From contig CM037588.1 of NCBI GenBank assembly GCA_021018995.1, positions 93,656,765 to 93,720,764 on the forward strand: 64,000 bases of DNA. The letters are read 5' to 3'. This DNA is from Chloranthus sessilifolius (taxonomy: Eukaryota > Streptophyta > Magnoliopsida > Chloranthales > Chloranthaceae). A model generated the notes under the pieces. The model did no database searches and was not told the DNA's origin. It saw nothing but the letters and a program-made list of their open reading frames with translations. The translations under genes were made by a program, and so were the position numbers. The number at the start of each line of letters is the position of its first letter. The first letter of the stretch is position 1. This document shows, piece by piece, positions 1 to 11,100 of this stretch.

Positions 1-1834
1 AACCTCAACCTCTAAAGTTCTATATGTGGGGCTAAGGCTGTAGGACCATGATAGCCCAGACACATAGAACCAGCAAGAGATTGAGTACAACCTTCGATCT
101 AGTTGTCCATTGCTTGAGCGAGGCTACAATGGTCTAGTCACCAGCCTACAATCTCTATAACCAGATCAGATCCAACATCTGATGGTGGATCTATACAAAT
201 ATGGGTGAGTCTGCCTCTGTACAATCTCTCACCAAGCTTCTACAAGCTCAGGTGTAAACAAGAAGGATCCATCTTGGATCGGTGGATCAGAATCACCCTA
301 AGGCTATAATCTATCCACTTAAATGGTCACAGACTATCCCAGAGGTTATCCTCCTCACGGAGTCCAAAACAAAACAAGATTATCGCTGCTACCACCATGC
401 TCACAAGGCTACCAGCTCAAGCTCCCATGAGGATTTCAGATCTAGTGGGTCCTGTGGTGGGGCTAAGGCTATAGGACCATGATAGCCCAGACACACAGGT
501 CACTTGGATCTGAGTGGCCCTTAGAATCAGTCCTCCATTGCTTTGAAATACAACCAAAGCGATGGCGGATCACAAGGCAGCAGCCTTGCACAGAGCATCT
601 CACACACAAACAACATTCCCACAAAGTACAGATCCTATTACAGAACTTCCATTGATCTAATTCAAAAACACATACAAAGGCATAGCCAGCAAGTGCTGGA
701 CTATGGAGAGAAGGAAAGAAAAAGAAAACTACTTACTGCTAAAAAGAAAGAGAAAAGAAAAACGATCTGAGATGGGTTCCCAGATGCCTAAACCTAAGCT
801 CAGGTATGGGTTTATATAGCAGTGGGGTGGCCGCGCATTAGGGTTAGGAAACCCTAATTTTAATGATGCCACGTGGCCTGATAATGATCCTTGGATGCCT
901 TAAGGCGCGTGCACGGAGATTTGAGCATGGGAGTGCGTGCCCTAATCGCTAGAAATACCCAGAAGGTCCTCTGCTGAAGAGATGGAAGTTTAGGGTCAGA
1001 GCTTCGCTAGGTAGCTATAGTTTCCCAGACTTGTCGCATGGTAGCTCTTTGCTCTTCGCTAGGATGATTTGACACTAAAGCTTCAGCCGTCGTGAGGTTG
1101 CCTTGGTTTTCTCTTCAGGCAGTCGCGCGATCGATCAGTCCTCGCTGGGCAGCAGCGCGAGAACTTCGGGAGCACTTCTCTTTGCTTGGACTTCGCGAGT
1201 TACCTCGCGAGGCTCTTCTGAGTTCTGAACTGTGTGAGGTCCATTGTCTCACTTGATCTTCGCAAGATTGGCTTTGCCTTCGCCAGGATATTTTCTTTCT
1301 TGAATTGCGTGAGAACTGCGCGAGGCGTTCTTCTTCTGATAACTGCATCCCGCGACGACTGCGCGATAGCTGTGTGAGGAATCTTCTGAAGCTCTCTCTC
1401 CTCAGCCGTTCTGAGCGAACTGCGTGAGATTGAGAGAGGTTTGCTTTGAACTACGCAACACTGAGCGATGTGTTCTACTCTTGAGCTTCGCGAGGGCTAC
1501 GCGAGTTTGAGTTTTTGAAGCTCTTCAGTCATTCATCTGCGCGAGAGGTTGCTGTAAAGCCTTGGGAAGCTCAGTTGAACTGTGCGAGGCATATTTCTCC
1601 TGAATCCTCTAAAGCTTGGGTCAACTGCGCGAGGCTCATTTCAGGTCTGAATTTAGAGTTCATTCTTCTGAGGGATATCTGGTGCCAAAGCAGGCTCCTT
1701 AACAGGATTCTTGGCCTTATTTCACTTCAGATTATTACCTACACAAAACACTTGACAAGAACTTATTAGGTGGCTAAGGGTCTAATCAAAGGTTAAGTTA
1801 AGGGGTGAAAAGTGGTACTTTTCAGGTCTTAACA
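1..1834 (-). repeat. Family D LTR (Athila-like), minus strand, cut by window edge
   Basis: Read on the minus strand from 1834, it starts TGTTAAGACCTGAAAAGTAC and runs parallel to the solo LTR at 53167-55626. A TATATAA box lies on the minus strand near 812-818. The U3 part (about 1080-1640) is dense in variants of CTTCGCGAG and CTGCGCGAGG. The R/U5 part (about 1-500) shows the same roughly 430 bp internal duplication seen in the other copy. Only about three quarters of the LTR is inside the window, so its far end, its target duplication and whether it is solo or terminal are unknown. It truncates the 5' LTR of element A1 to its right. Confidence 0.85.
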
Positions 1835-1861
1835 CCCGTAAGTTCCACGGTTGCACACTAA

Positions 1862-2492
1862 CAACTATGATTGAGAAATTTAAAAGATCAACCTTAGAGT
1901 ATTTTTTATTGCTTTCTAGTTTAGAGTATCCAAGGTTTCTCGAAATCAATCGACAACTTAGATTGGGAACTGGAAGAAGAACCTAGGATAGATTTTATTT
2001 TTAGTCTTTTATTTATGCAAATTTCCTGCTTTGTAAACATCTAATATTTCTTAATTTTAATTGACACCTAAGATTGAGATGTTGAGGATATTGTTTTAAT
2101 TTCTGCAATTTACTTTCCTAAAATTTATTTTCTTGCAATTTATTATCCTGCATATAAATATTTGAAGAATTTTAGATTTTAAATGATGCGTAAAATCTGG
2201 AAGGCTGCAGATTAGTGTAACATCTTTTACATTCATAAATATCAATAAAGTTTAGGTTTTAATTGACGACTAAAATCTAGAGGACTTGAGATTTAGTGTA
2301 ACGGTATTTTAAATTCATAAAATAGATTTATTTTTTGGAATTTAGTCTAGTGCAAACAATTCTTTATTCTTTAAAGCCAAATAGAAAGTTTATAAAATCG
2401 GACTTCCTCGTGGGAGTGATCCTATACTAGTGTTGCAATCACCGTTGTCTGGTTGCAATAGGTTAAGACAAAGTATAATTATAGAGCTGCCA
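1862..2492 (+). repeat. 5' LTR of element A1, 3' part only
   Basis: This stretch aligns with about 23464-24076 of the intact family A LTR (22732-24076) and ends in CA just before a primer-binding-like site. The first half of the LTR is lost next to the family D insertion. The 27 bp between them (1835-1861) match neither. It holds four degenerate copies of a module beginning AATTGAC(G/A)(A/C)CTAA and often ending AGTGTAAC, which lie downstream of the TATA box in the intact LTR and so in the transcribed leader. The 3' end carries the segment around CTTCCTCGTGGGA that all A/C/G LTRs share. Confidence 0.85.
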
Positions 2493-2498
2493 AGTTTT

Positions 2499-2515
2499 TG
2501 GCACCGCTGGCGGGG
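2499..2515 (+). other. Primer-binding-site-like sequence of A1
   Basis: TGGCACCGCTGGCGGGG sits 6 bp after the LTR end. It resembles the complement of the tRNA-Asp 3' end (TGGCGCCGTTGCCGGGG, present intact in element B) but differs at several positions. Either it is a decayed tRNA-Asp site or another tRNA was used. Elements A2 (24083) and C (50899) have variants at the same place. Confidence 0.65.
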
Positions 2516-2719
2516 AAGCAGTATTTCTGAAAGCCAATAATTGTCTTTCTATTTTTTCTTTTCTTTATTTTTATTATTCTTTTCTCACTTCTTAATCTTT
2601 TGCAGGTTTTATACGGAACATCGGATCAAAGTTTCAACAATTCTTCTGACAAAGGAAGCTAGAGGCCCAGATTTGTTTCCTCCCCACTTGTTTTCTAAAA
2701 TAAAAATCAAATAAAATTA

Positions 2720-2743
2720 AATATATATATATATATATATATA
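2720..2743. repeat. (AT)n microsatellite in the A1 leader
   Basis: About twelve AT units lie directly upstream of the gag start of A1. A2 has a similar tract at 24300-24321, so it was part of the leader before the copies separated. Confidence 0.9.
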
Positions 2744-2756
2744 ATTTTTCTGGTCT

Positions 2757-4207
2757 ATGCATTATACTCGATCGCAAAATTTAGACCCTTTAAGTGTGAT
2801 CTAGAAATCAAGAGGACCCTCTTGCAGAACTTAGCTTCTACTTTCTGAAAGAGGACTTCTAACAATGGCCGAAGACCGCCCTATTCAAGAGCATTACACC
2901 TCAGTCACATTGATTGCGCCCTCTTGTATTTCCTTACCTGAAGTTGCGAATGGTCAAAATTTTGAGATCAAGCTTAGCACGCTTCAAGCCTTCCTACCTT
3001 TCATGGGCTTGATCGCGAAGATCCCAATCAACACCTTAGTGATTTCATTGAACTCTGCACCATGTTAAAAAAGTCAGCAATTAATGACGAGGTTGTTAAA
3101 TTATAGTTGTTTCCCTTCTCTCTTAATGATAGAGCAAAAGCGTGGCTGATTTCACTGCCTGCTAGTAGTATTACTTCTTTGGATAGACTACAAGCCAAAT
3201 TTTTGACCGAGTATTTCCTGATTGGTAAAACCAATCAAATTCTCCATGCAATTCAAGGCTTCAAGCAATTTCCTGGAGAACTGTTTCATGAGAGCTGGAA
3301 ACGCATGAAGGATCTATTGAGAAAATGTCCTCATCGTGAAGTGTCGAACTGGTCTATTGCCCAGAGTTTCTATCAAGGGCTGACTGAGGGTAACCAGCAT
3401 ATGGTTGATGTTGTGAGTGGAGGGGCCTTCATGGCCCAAAATGGACAGCAACCTTGGAATTTGTTTGAGAAATAGGTCGATAATTCAAAGCGAAAGCAGA
3501 CCCAGCTCAAGTCTGACCTTGATGAGATTCGCCACCCTCCTCTTGCTAGGGTTGGCCTGTAGGATGTCAACAATGAAAAAGTAAAGAATGAGAGTGACAT
3601 TGGTGCCAAGGTCGAAGTCTTAGAGCCGAAACTCGCATCATTGGTGACTTCCAAACCTAGTGTCACGGAAAGACCTATTACAGCCTATGCAATTTTCCAG
3701 AGCTTAACCCATGTTATTACCGAGTGCCCAACTGCGCCATTATACTTAGATGTGGTGGAAAAGGAACAAGTTCTTACATTCCAATGGAGTGATTATAGGA
3801 ATTCATACAACCCGCAATGGAGGAACCATCCAGGTTTCAATTATGGCTCCACAAGTGGGAAGCACAAGGACCATCTGTTGTACAACCACGGTATCCTCCT
3901 ACTCAGATTTTCCACCAAAGAGCACAAGTGCTTGCTATGCAGCCATAATATGGGCCACAGAGCAATATACCTGATGCCACAGTTGTTCAGATCCTTCGAG
4001 ATTTACAACAATAGTCACATCAGCATTCAAAAGACTTATCATAGCTTGCTCACTTCTCTCAAGTACTAAACTCACTTACCCAGTCCATCACGAAGTTGGA
4101 TGGCTATATTGGTCAACTAGCTTCACAGATGACGTAGAGAGAAAGTGGCTAGTTACCAGCGGAACTAGTTAGCAACCTGAGAGGATAAGTGTTTATGGGG
4201 GAGAAAT
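2757..4207 (+). pseudogene. gag: A1 gag (Athila-type), decayed
   Basis: Capsid-type gag of an Athila-related retroelement; an intact version would form the particle that packages element RNA. I start it at the ATG at 2757 (M-H-Y-T-R-S-Q), shared with A2, rather than at the in-frame ATG at 2865. Recognisable pieces are the segment around KLSTLQAFLPFMGL, the LFPFSLNDRAKAWLISLPA segment typical of Athila gag (about 3108-3170), HESWKRMKDLLRKCPH (about 3289-3345), NQHMVDVVSGGAFMA (about 3394-3435) and QSITKLD (about 4079-4100). Stop codons and frameshifts interrupt it repeatedly. Nothing resembling protease, reverse transcriptase or integrase follows before ORF2, so the element is non-autonomous. 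C and A2 carry the same gag, G its C-terminal part. Confidence 0.85.
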
Positions 4208-4586
4208 CCGCCCCTCTGATCAAAACTGAACTCCTTAAGGACCCATCGTGTTACCGACTCATCCGTAGCAAAATTTTGTAATAATATGTGAATTGTTTCT
4301 TCATTTGTTTAATTTCAGAAATTTTGTTCAAAGAGGTACATTATGGTTCAAAACACAATCGATCGTAAGATTTTCTCCTATGTACACTATAAGAGTTTTA
4401 GTGGTCGCATGGATTTACGAGCCCTCAAAAATCTTCCTTTTCTTTGTATATTATGTTTGATGGTCAAATCATAGTGAGTACAATTTGAATTGCACAAGAG
4501 TTTGACCGTTCGAGAGCTGAAATGCTAGAATCGTAACCCACGATTCTAGGTTACATACGTGCGTGATGAACGATTTAGTAGGTTAC
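4208..4586 (+). other. A1 gag-ORF2 spacer, first part
   Basis: Non-coding spacer that aligns with about 25880-26209 of A2. It contains CGATCGTAA (about 4359) and an inverted pair around ATCGTAACCCACGAT (about 4531-4545), resembling the AATCGTAATTTACGATT motif in the LTRs of this group. Element B interrupts it at 4586; it resumes at 17764. Confidence 0.75.
4582..4586. repeat. Target site duplication, left copy (GTTAC), of element B
   Basis: GTTAC immediately precedes the 5' LTR of B and recurs directly after its 3' LTR at 17764-17768. The uninterrupted homologous site in A2 (about 26204-26210) contains it once. Confidence 0.95.
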
Positions 4587-6631
4587 TGTTAAGTAGTGAA
4601 AAATACCATTTTTCACCCCTAAACATGAGCCTTGAAAGACCCTTGAGAAGACTAAATAAGTGCTTTAGTGTGCATTTTACAGCTAACCAATCAGACAGGT
4701 CCAAATCCGAAAAGCATCCCAAAAAGATCAAAAAGCTGACAGCTCATGTCAAGTTTAAAGAAGGAGTGAAGAAACAGCCTCAGCAATGGCTAAAGAGGGT
4801 CTAAAAGAGCAGACAAAGACCTGAAGCAAGAGAGAAAGCCATTCGCAAAGAACTCCTACTATTCGCATAGAAGAATGGGAGCCTAGAGTTCAATTCGCAA
4901 AGAACTTCTACTATTCGCAAAGAAGAATGGGAGCCTAGAGTTCAATTCGCAAAGAACTTCTACTATTCGCAAAGAACTTGCACTTTTCGTAAAGAACCTT
5001 GAACTTTGTGAAAAGAAGAAAACACTCCTCGAAAAGAAGATTGAACTTTGCGAACAGAGCTTCAGAAGTCATTGAACTTTGCGAAAAGGCCCCTGAACTC
5101 TGCGAAAAGGTATTCTGGAGATTCGCAGCATTAACAAGGGCAATTTAGTAATCTGCTGCACGAGCCCCAATGCATTGAAAAGCCCAGAGACATTCCGGAA
5201 GATTCTGAGCATGAACCAAAGGCATATTCCACCCCATGTGAACACCCAAAGATGAAATTACTTGGCGAGAACTTCTAGAAACTCTAACTACTTTACGAAA
5301 AAGCCCTTAAACTATGTGAAATGGCATTCTGGGGATTTGCAGCTCATCCGAAGGGTATTTCAGGAAACTTTGCATGCGCCCCAATGCAATCAAAAGACCA
5401 AGAACATTCCGGAAGGTTCCAATCAAGATCCGAAGGCATATTCCAACCCATGTGAGCGCCCAAAGTTAAATTACCTGGCGGGAACTTCCAGAAGCTCAAG
5501 TAATTTCAAAATGCATAACGAATTGATGCCTCTGTTCGATTATCTGAACCAGGATCAAGCGATTACGATTGGCGAGCAGATCTGGATCCTGGTGCTCGAC
5601 TCCTATTGGTTGAAACACATCTCAGCTGGACTAAGGGAAAACTATAAATAGACGAAGGATTTGCCCAATTTGGGTATCCAGATTTTAGAGTTTTCATCTC
5701 TGCTTCTCATTCCGATAGCTTATCCGAACCTGTAATCCCTTCTTGTAGTTTACCTTTGAGAGCCATTGTGAGTGATTTGTACTTCCAAGTTCGGATTCAA
5801 GATCCGAGGCTCTCGAGAAGCTCGATCAGAAGTCCGAGGGCTCTCTAAGAAGCCGTGCTCGTAATTGTAATTTTGGATTTTAAAAGGTTCGTAATTTGTG
5901 TCTTCTCCATTGAGTCATGTCGAGGGTTCAATGATCACCTTAGTGCATTAGACTTCTTTAGATTCACTCATCCGCATGCAACTTCCCTTAATTCATCACC
6001 CTATGCAATTAGCGTTGGTAACCTAATTCTAGCAAGATTTACAAAGGATGTTCATGTTCAACTAAAGAATAGGCCACAACTAATGATGTGTCTGTGACCA
6101 TTTAAGTGATGAGATCATGCCATAAGTCTAAACCTATTCCTTAATTCGATTTATTTCTCTTACATCTGTGGCCGGTAGCCGATGAAGATTGAATCTGCTC
6201 TGTGAACTACTGATTCTCCATTAAAATTCAGAGGCTAAAGTACATGAAGCTATTATTTCTGCATTTGTCTTATTTTAAACACCTCCCCAACTCGGATCTG
6301 GATCATGTAGTTAGTTCTTTTCTTTATTTGCTTATAGTTAAATGTGACACAATCCAACACTCTCTTTTATCTATTCTTTTTAGATAATTATAGAGCCGAT
6401 CCGTAGCAGATCCGAGGTTTATCTTAAATTTTAAATCAATTCCCTGTGGACGATCTTTTACTCACTTACATTTAAAACTTGCTACAATTGGCCCTGATCT
6501 TGCAGGCCAGTGTTAGCCCCAATGTGCTGATATCCCTTTCATAAGTTAACATCCATATAACCTAGCATTCTTTAATTCTTTAATTTTTGATTCATAATGC
6601 ACACAATTATGGCACACTTGGAGCGACAACA
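4587..6631 (+). repeat. 5' LTR of element B
   Basis: Runs from TGTTAAGTAGTGAAAAATAC to GCGACAACA. U3 (about 4840-5125) carries many copies of TTCGCAAAG and of its reverse complement CTTTGCGAA, including a duplicated block with GAATGGGAGCC. A TATA box lies at 5643-5651. It pairs with 15702-17763 and with the solo LTR 32701-34582. Differences from these copies are often short indels at CAG/CTG sites, for example near 5560-5590 and 6400-6415. Confidence 0.95.
5643..5651 (+). promoter_or_regulatory. TATA box of the B 5' LTR
   Basis: TATAAATAG, about 1.06 kb into the LTR and downstream of the TTCGCAAAG cluster. The 3' LTR has the same box at 16756-16764; the solo LTR has TATAAATTG near 33576. Confidence 0.75.
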
Positions 6632-6637
6632 AGTTTT

Positions 6638-6655
6638 TGGCGCCGTTGCCGGGGA
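6638..6655 (+). other. Primer-binding site of B, complementary to tRNA-Asp
   Basis: TGGCGCCGTTGCCGGGGA begins 6 bp after the LTR end and is the exact complement of the 3' end of plant tRNA-Asp(GTC), the usual primer of Athila elements. Confidence 0.92.
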
Positions 6656-6746
6656 TATGTTCTAACTGTGCTGATATTTTCTTATTCTTTAAATCTGTTT
6701 TCAAAACGCAAATAAATCATGCACACTTAGAACAACAACTAGTTTT

Positions 6747-6764
6747 TGGCGCCGTTGCCGGGGA
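6747..6764 (+). other. Second, duplicated tRNA-Asp primer-binding site
   Basis: The same 18 bases recur 109 bp downstream of the first site. They are preceded by a diverged copy of the LTR end (GCACACTTAGAACAACAACT), so the LTR terminus and PBS were duplicated together. Confidence 0.85.
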
Positions 6765-7201
6765 ATAGATTTTAAAATTGGTAGACCTAAGTTTTTCTAT
6801 TTTGTAGATTTGATTTTTATTTTAATTTTTGCTTTAAACCTGCACTTTGCATTCCAAGTGCTTGATTAAATGTCTACAGCAGTTTTGTATAGAAAACCTG
6901 TTTTACTGCAGCAGAATTTTTATTTTTTTTATTTTTCTGAGTTTTTATTCTTTGCTTACTAGTTATTTGAATAAATGCTGCTGCCACTCTTTTGTTAGTC
7001 ATTTATTAATTTTGTTGTTATTTATATGCAGCGTACAGCTGTGTAAAAGGAAAGGAAAGTTCTTAAATAGACAGGTTTGCTGTACCAAACTCTCTCTGAG
7101 TTGTATGTTTGTGAGAGAACCCTCAATCTGAGATTCTCCCGTTAAATTCGAAGTTGAAAGACTCCTAAGAAACCTGACATACATCACGGACATCTCTGTG
7201 A

Positions 7202-8610
7202 AATGGGTGAAGAATGAGATTGTTAAGAGACTACTTTGCCCCTCGGTGCTTATAATTCTATTTTGCATTCAATTTCCCACAGTGGAGGGAAATTATGAAA
7301 TTAAGTCCTCCACCATCCAAATGTTGCCTTCATTCCATGGATTGAGTAAGGAAGACCCTTACAAACACATTGATGAATTTCGGCTTTATGCACAACATTT
7401 AACATAGTCGGATCTGGTCCAGAGGCAACCAAGCTTAGGCTCTTTCCTTTTCATTAAAGGACAAAGCTAGAGCATGGTTATCTATGTTAGCACCAAAGAT
7501 CACATCATGGAATGATTTGCAATGTCAATTTTTGTCAAAATATTTCCCAATGACTAAAACCACCAACCGAGACAAAGCATCATCTCTTTCTCCCAAAACT
7601 CAATCTGAAACTTTCCATGAAGCATGGGAAAGGTTTAAAGAATCATAAGGCAATGCCCTCACCATCAAATTCCTAAATGGCACCTGGTTCAAAGCTTCTA
7701 TCAAGGAACCGATCAAGGGCAAGAACATGGTGGATGCCTCTTGTGGAGGTACCTACTACTTGAAAAAGTTGAAGAGGTTTGGGACCTCTTTGAGGTGATT
7801 GGAGAAAATTCAACCCAGCAGAATCTCCGCCAAGGGACACCGAGAATCCACTAGGATGAATAATCCCCAATTCACAAGAGGGAAAGTTTATGAAGTCAAT
7901 GAGTGGAAAGGAAAGTGGATAATTTGACCACAAAATTTGATAGATGGACTCATTTAAAGCTCCAAATGGGTCAAGAGTAGAGGAGGCATGTCCGATATGC
8001 CACCCCCACTCATTCCATTAATCAATGTCCTTCGCATCACAATTTTAACTCATGATGGAACAAGCTCATGCATTCATCTTATGGACAGATGCAATCGAAT
8101 GACTACCCATGGAGATCTCATCCTAATCTCGTGGAATCGGAAATTACCTAACAACAGAAAGAGCCCAAAAATCAATTACCTTTCAAACCGCTCACCATAT
8201 CGTAGAATTTTTATAATAAATCAAATTTTCAGCACCTAACCAACAACAAGCCATGCAGCATCACTCCGCCTCCTAGATCCCCGACCTTTGAAGAGCGGTC
8301 TTGAGTTCACTTCAAAATCTTGAACTTCTCGATCCGTGAACCTTCACAATGAGCATTAAAAAATTGAAGAAACTCGGGCCAACTCTCAAATTCATTGGCT
8401 AAGAGAGAAGAGGGTAACTACCTACCAACTGTGAACAATCCTAAGGGAGGTTCATGGTTGGAGAATCCTCAAATGGCCATGAGGAAATCAAAGCTGTGAC
8501 TACTTTGAGAAGTGGAAGAATAATAAACAACACAAGGGTAGTGAAGAGAAAAGATGAAGAACAAGTGCAGAACAACAATTTGGATAGCAATATGGTCATT
8601 GATTTACATC
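7202..8610 (+). pseudogene. gag: Athila gag of element B, decayed
   Basis: I place the start at the ATG at 7202 (M-G-E-E), the usual Athila gag opening. The best-preserved stretch is EGNYEIKSSTIQMLPSFHGL followed by SKEDPYKHIDEF (about 7290-7380). Further pieces are the FHEAWERFKE segment (about 7610-7640), the GKNMVDASCGGTYYLKKL segment (about 7720-7770) and the C-terminal LANSLAKREEGNYLPTV segment (about 8385-8430), ending near an ILRSGR-like linker. Several frameshifts and stops separate these. The product would be the particle capsid. Pol follows after the linker. Confidence 0.85.
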
Positions 8611-8779
8611 GAAAATTCAAAAAATGAAAAAGTAAAAATAACAAAATTGTTGAAAAGATGAGGAGGAGAAATTTGTTCCTCACCTCCCATTTCCCCATGC
8701 AATGAAGTCGTTTCTCCTTTGACAAAGGAAACACAAAAATTGAGGAAATGATGGAGACATTCAAGCAAGTTAAAATTAA

Positions 8780-9440
8780 TCTACCGCTTGATGCAATCAA
8801 ACATGTGTCCCCGCTATGCAAAATTTCTCAAAGAGGTATGCACCCACAAAAGGCAATCTAGGATACATTTATCCAAGAAGGCCTTTTGTGGAGAAAATCA
8901 ACCAAGTGCTATCAATTGCAACACCACCTAAGATGCAAGACCGAATCCCCACAATCCCTCGCATCATTGGGGAGCACACCATTGAGAAAGCCTTGCTAGA
9001 TCTGGTGCTAGTGTCAACCGCTTCCCTATTCCGCCTATGAGAAGCTAGGTTTGGGAGAATTGAAACCCACTCAAGTGGTGTTACTAATGACAGATCCGAA
9101 AGGAAACCTATGGGGTTGATTGAAGATGTTTTGGTAGGAGTAGACAAGTTTTTCTACCTCGCTAACTTTTGGTGTTGGACATGGAACCAACCAAAAGTAC
9201 CAACGCCATCCTCGTCATTCGGGAAGACCATTCTGCTACTAATGCATGCATTCAATGCAGTGTCCGCATCATGGAGGTGTCTTTTGGAAATATGAAAGTT
9301 AAATTGAATGTATAATGTTACTCAACCTCAATTCTCTGTTGAGGAATGTTTCCATGTTGACATCATTGATGAGTGGTGGAGGAGTCTTTACAAACATTTC
9401 GCAAGGTAAAGACTCCACCACGTAATTTAAAATGATTGGG
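8780..9440 (+). pseudogene. Aspartic protease domain of B pol, decayed
   Basis: The Athila protease region is recognised by the CTHKR segment (about 8838), IATPPKMQD (about 8915-8941), IIGEHTIEKALLDL (about 8964-9005) and KLGLGELKPTQVVLL across frames (about 9042-9090). The catalytic Asp codon (GAT, 8999-9001) of the D-L-G-A-S motif is present, but a base is missing right after it, which throws G-A-S-V-N into another frame. The enzyme would process the Gag-Pol polyprotein. Confidence 0.8.
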
Positions 9441-9699
9441 GATCCACCGAGAAAGAAGGAAAAGGAGATCAAATTCAAGGGAGTCTGCTTTGTGCAAGGC
9501 ACTCACCAAAATATCAAGTTCTCTCTCTGAGACCTGCTCCTCTCCTCTTCCACAAGTTACCAAGGTACCTTTGCTTTGCCCTCTTTCTCAAATTTCACCA
9601 ATTGGAACTCAAACAGCTCCCCAAAAATCTGAAATATGTGTTTTGGGAGATCATCAAACACTACTGTGATTATTTCCTCCCTTACAAAGGAGCAAGAAG

Positions 9700-10560
9700 A
9701 GGAGTTGGTAGTTCTAAACAAGACAAGAAAGCAATTGGTCGGACCATTGCCGATTTAGGAGGAATAAACCCAATTGTATGCATGCATAAGATCCACCGAA
9801 GAGGATGCCAAGCCTTCTAGAGAAATGCAAAGAAGGTTGAATCCTCACATGCAAGAAGTGGTAATGAAGGAAGTTGTCAAGGCTAGATGGGGTCATTTAC
9901 CCCATTTCAGATTCTACTTGGTAGCACCCACACGTGTGGTGCCTAAGAAATCTGCATCATCAGCAGTAGAATTAACTGTAAACTTATGTCCACCAGGACA
10001 AACAACTCGGATGGAGGGTCTGCATAGACTACGTAAAATTAAATACCATGACAAGGAAAGACCATTTCCTCCCTTCATTGACCAAATCCTTGATAAGCTT
10101 GCGTGCAAAGCTTACTATCGCTTCCTTGATGGGTACTTTAACAACCAGATCCTCAATACCCAGGACCAAGAAAAGACCACCTTCACCGCCTTTGGCACTT
10201 TTGCCTATAGGAGGATGCCCTTTGGTCTTTGCAATGCCCTGCTACTTTTCAAGATGCATGTATGCCATCTTTTCGACATGATTGATCAATTCATGGAGAT
10301 CTTCATGGATGACTTTTCAATTTATGGAGACATGTTTTTCCCAATGCTTACACCACCTCAAGTTGGTGTTGCAAAGATGTGAAGAAACCAATTTGGTTCT
10401 AAGTCGGGAAAAGAGTCATTTTATGGTCACCCAAGGCCTTGTCCTAGGACATGTGGTCTCCCATAAAGGCATAGAGGTGGACCAAGCAAAATTGATCTAA
10501 TTGCACATTTGCCTCCTCCCGTAATTAAAACAAATCAAGTTTCTTAGGGCATGCAGGATT
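9700..10560 (+). pseudogene. Reverse transcriptase domain of B pol, decayed
   Basis: Clear gypsy reverse transcriptase in two adjoining frames. Visible pieces are VVPKKS (about 9939-9956), the TRKDHF segment (about 10051), FIDQILDKLACKAYYRFLDG, the TTFTAFGTFAYRRMPFGLCN palm segment and the catalytic FMDD box at 10302-10313 (F-M-D-D in place of the more common Y-V/M-D-D). HHLKLVLQRCEETNLVLS follows one frame over. A stretch is deleted before the box, and a frameshift follows near 10340. This domain would copy element RNA into DNA from the tRNA-Asp primer. Confidence 0.92.
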
Positions 10561-11100
10561 TTATAGGAGGTTCATCAAAGATTTCGAAAAATTTCCAAGC
10601 CACTGTCATTTATCGTGTCAAGATGTTCCTTTTGTGTTTACTAATGAATGCATGATGCCTTTGAGGTCCTTAAGAAATGTCCGATTTAGCTCCCATCTTG
10701 CGCCCCCGACTATGCCCTTTGAGCTGATGTGTGATGCATCGACTATGCCTAGGAGCTGTCTAGGCGTAGAAAGGATAAGCTTCCCCATGTCATAGCTTAT
10801 GCCAGATCCATGATAGATGCCCAGCTCAACTACACAACAACTAAGAAAGAGCTGCGCCATTGTGTTTGCATTGGAAAAATTCATGCCATATGTTTTAGGT
10901 TCACAAATTGTGGTGTTTATGACCACTCGCCTCTAAAGTACCTTCCTGTCAAGAAGGATACCAAGCCCAGATTAATCTGTGGATCCTCCTATTACGTGAG
11001 TTTGATCTTGATTAAGGATAAGAAAGGAGTGGAGAATGTGGTGATCACTTATCCGAATTCTCAATACCGAGGATGATAGCTACCCATTAATGAATCATTT
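10561..11100 (+). pseudogene. RNase H domain of B pol, decayed
   Basis: Begins at a YRRFIKDF-like connection segment (about 10560). ELMCDAS (about 10717-10737) is the usual RNase H entry with one catalytic Asp, ARSMIDAQLNYTTTKKEL (about 10801-10850) contains a second acidic site, and DHSPLKYL (about 10921-10944) is the C-terminal landmark before the integrase. Stops and small indels break the frame. It would degrade RNA in the RNA:DNA hybrid. Confidence 0.85.

Noticed and set aside
6638..6764. tRNA-Asp gene fragments
   Set aside because: Only the complement of the tRNA 3' end is present, directly after the LTR, so these are primer-binding sites.
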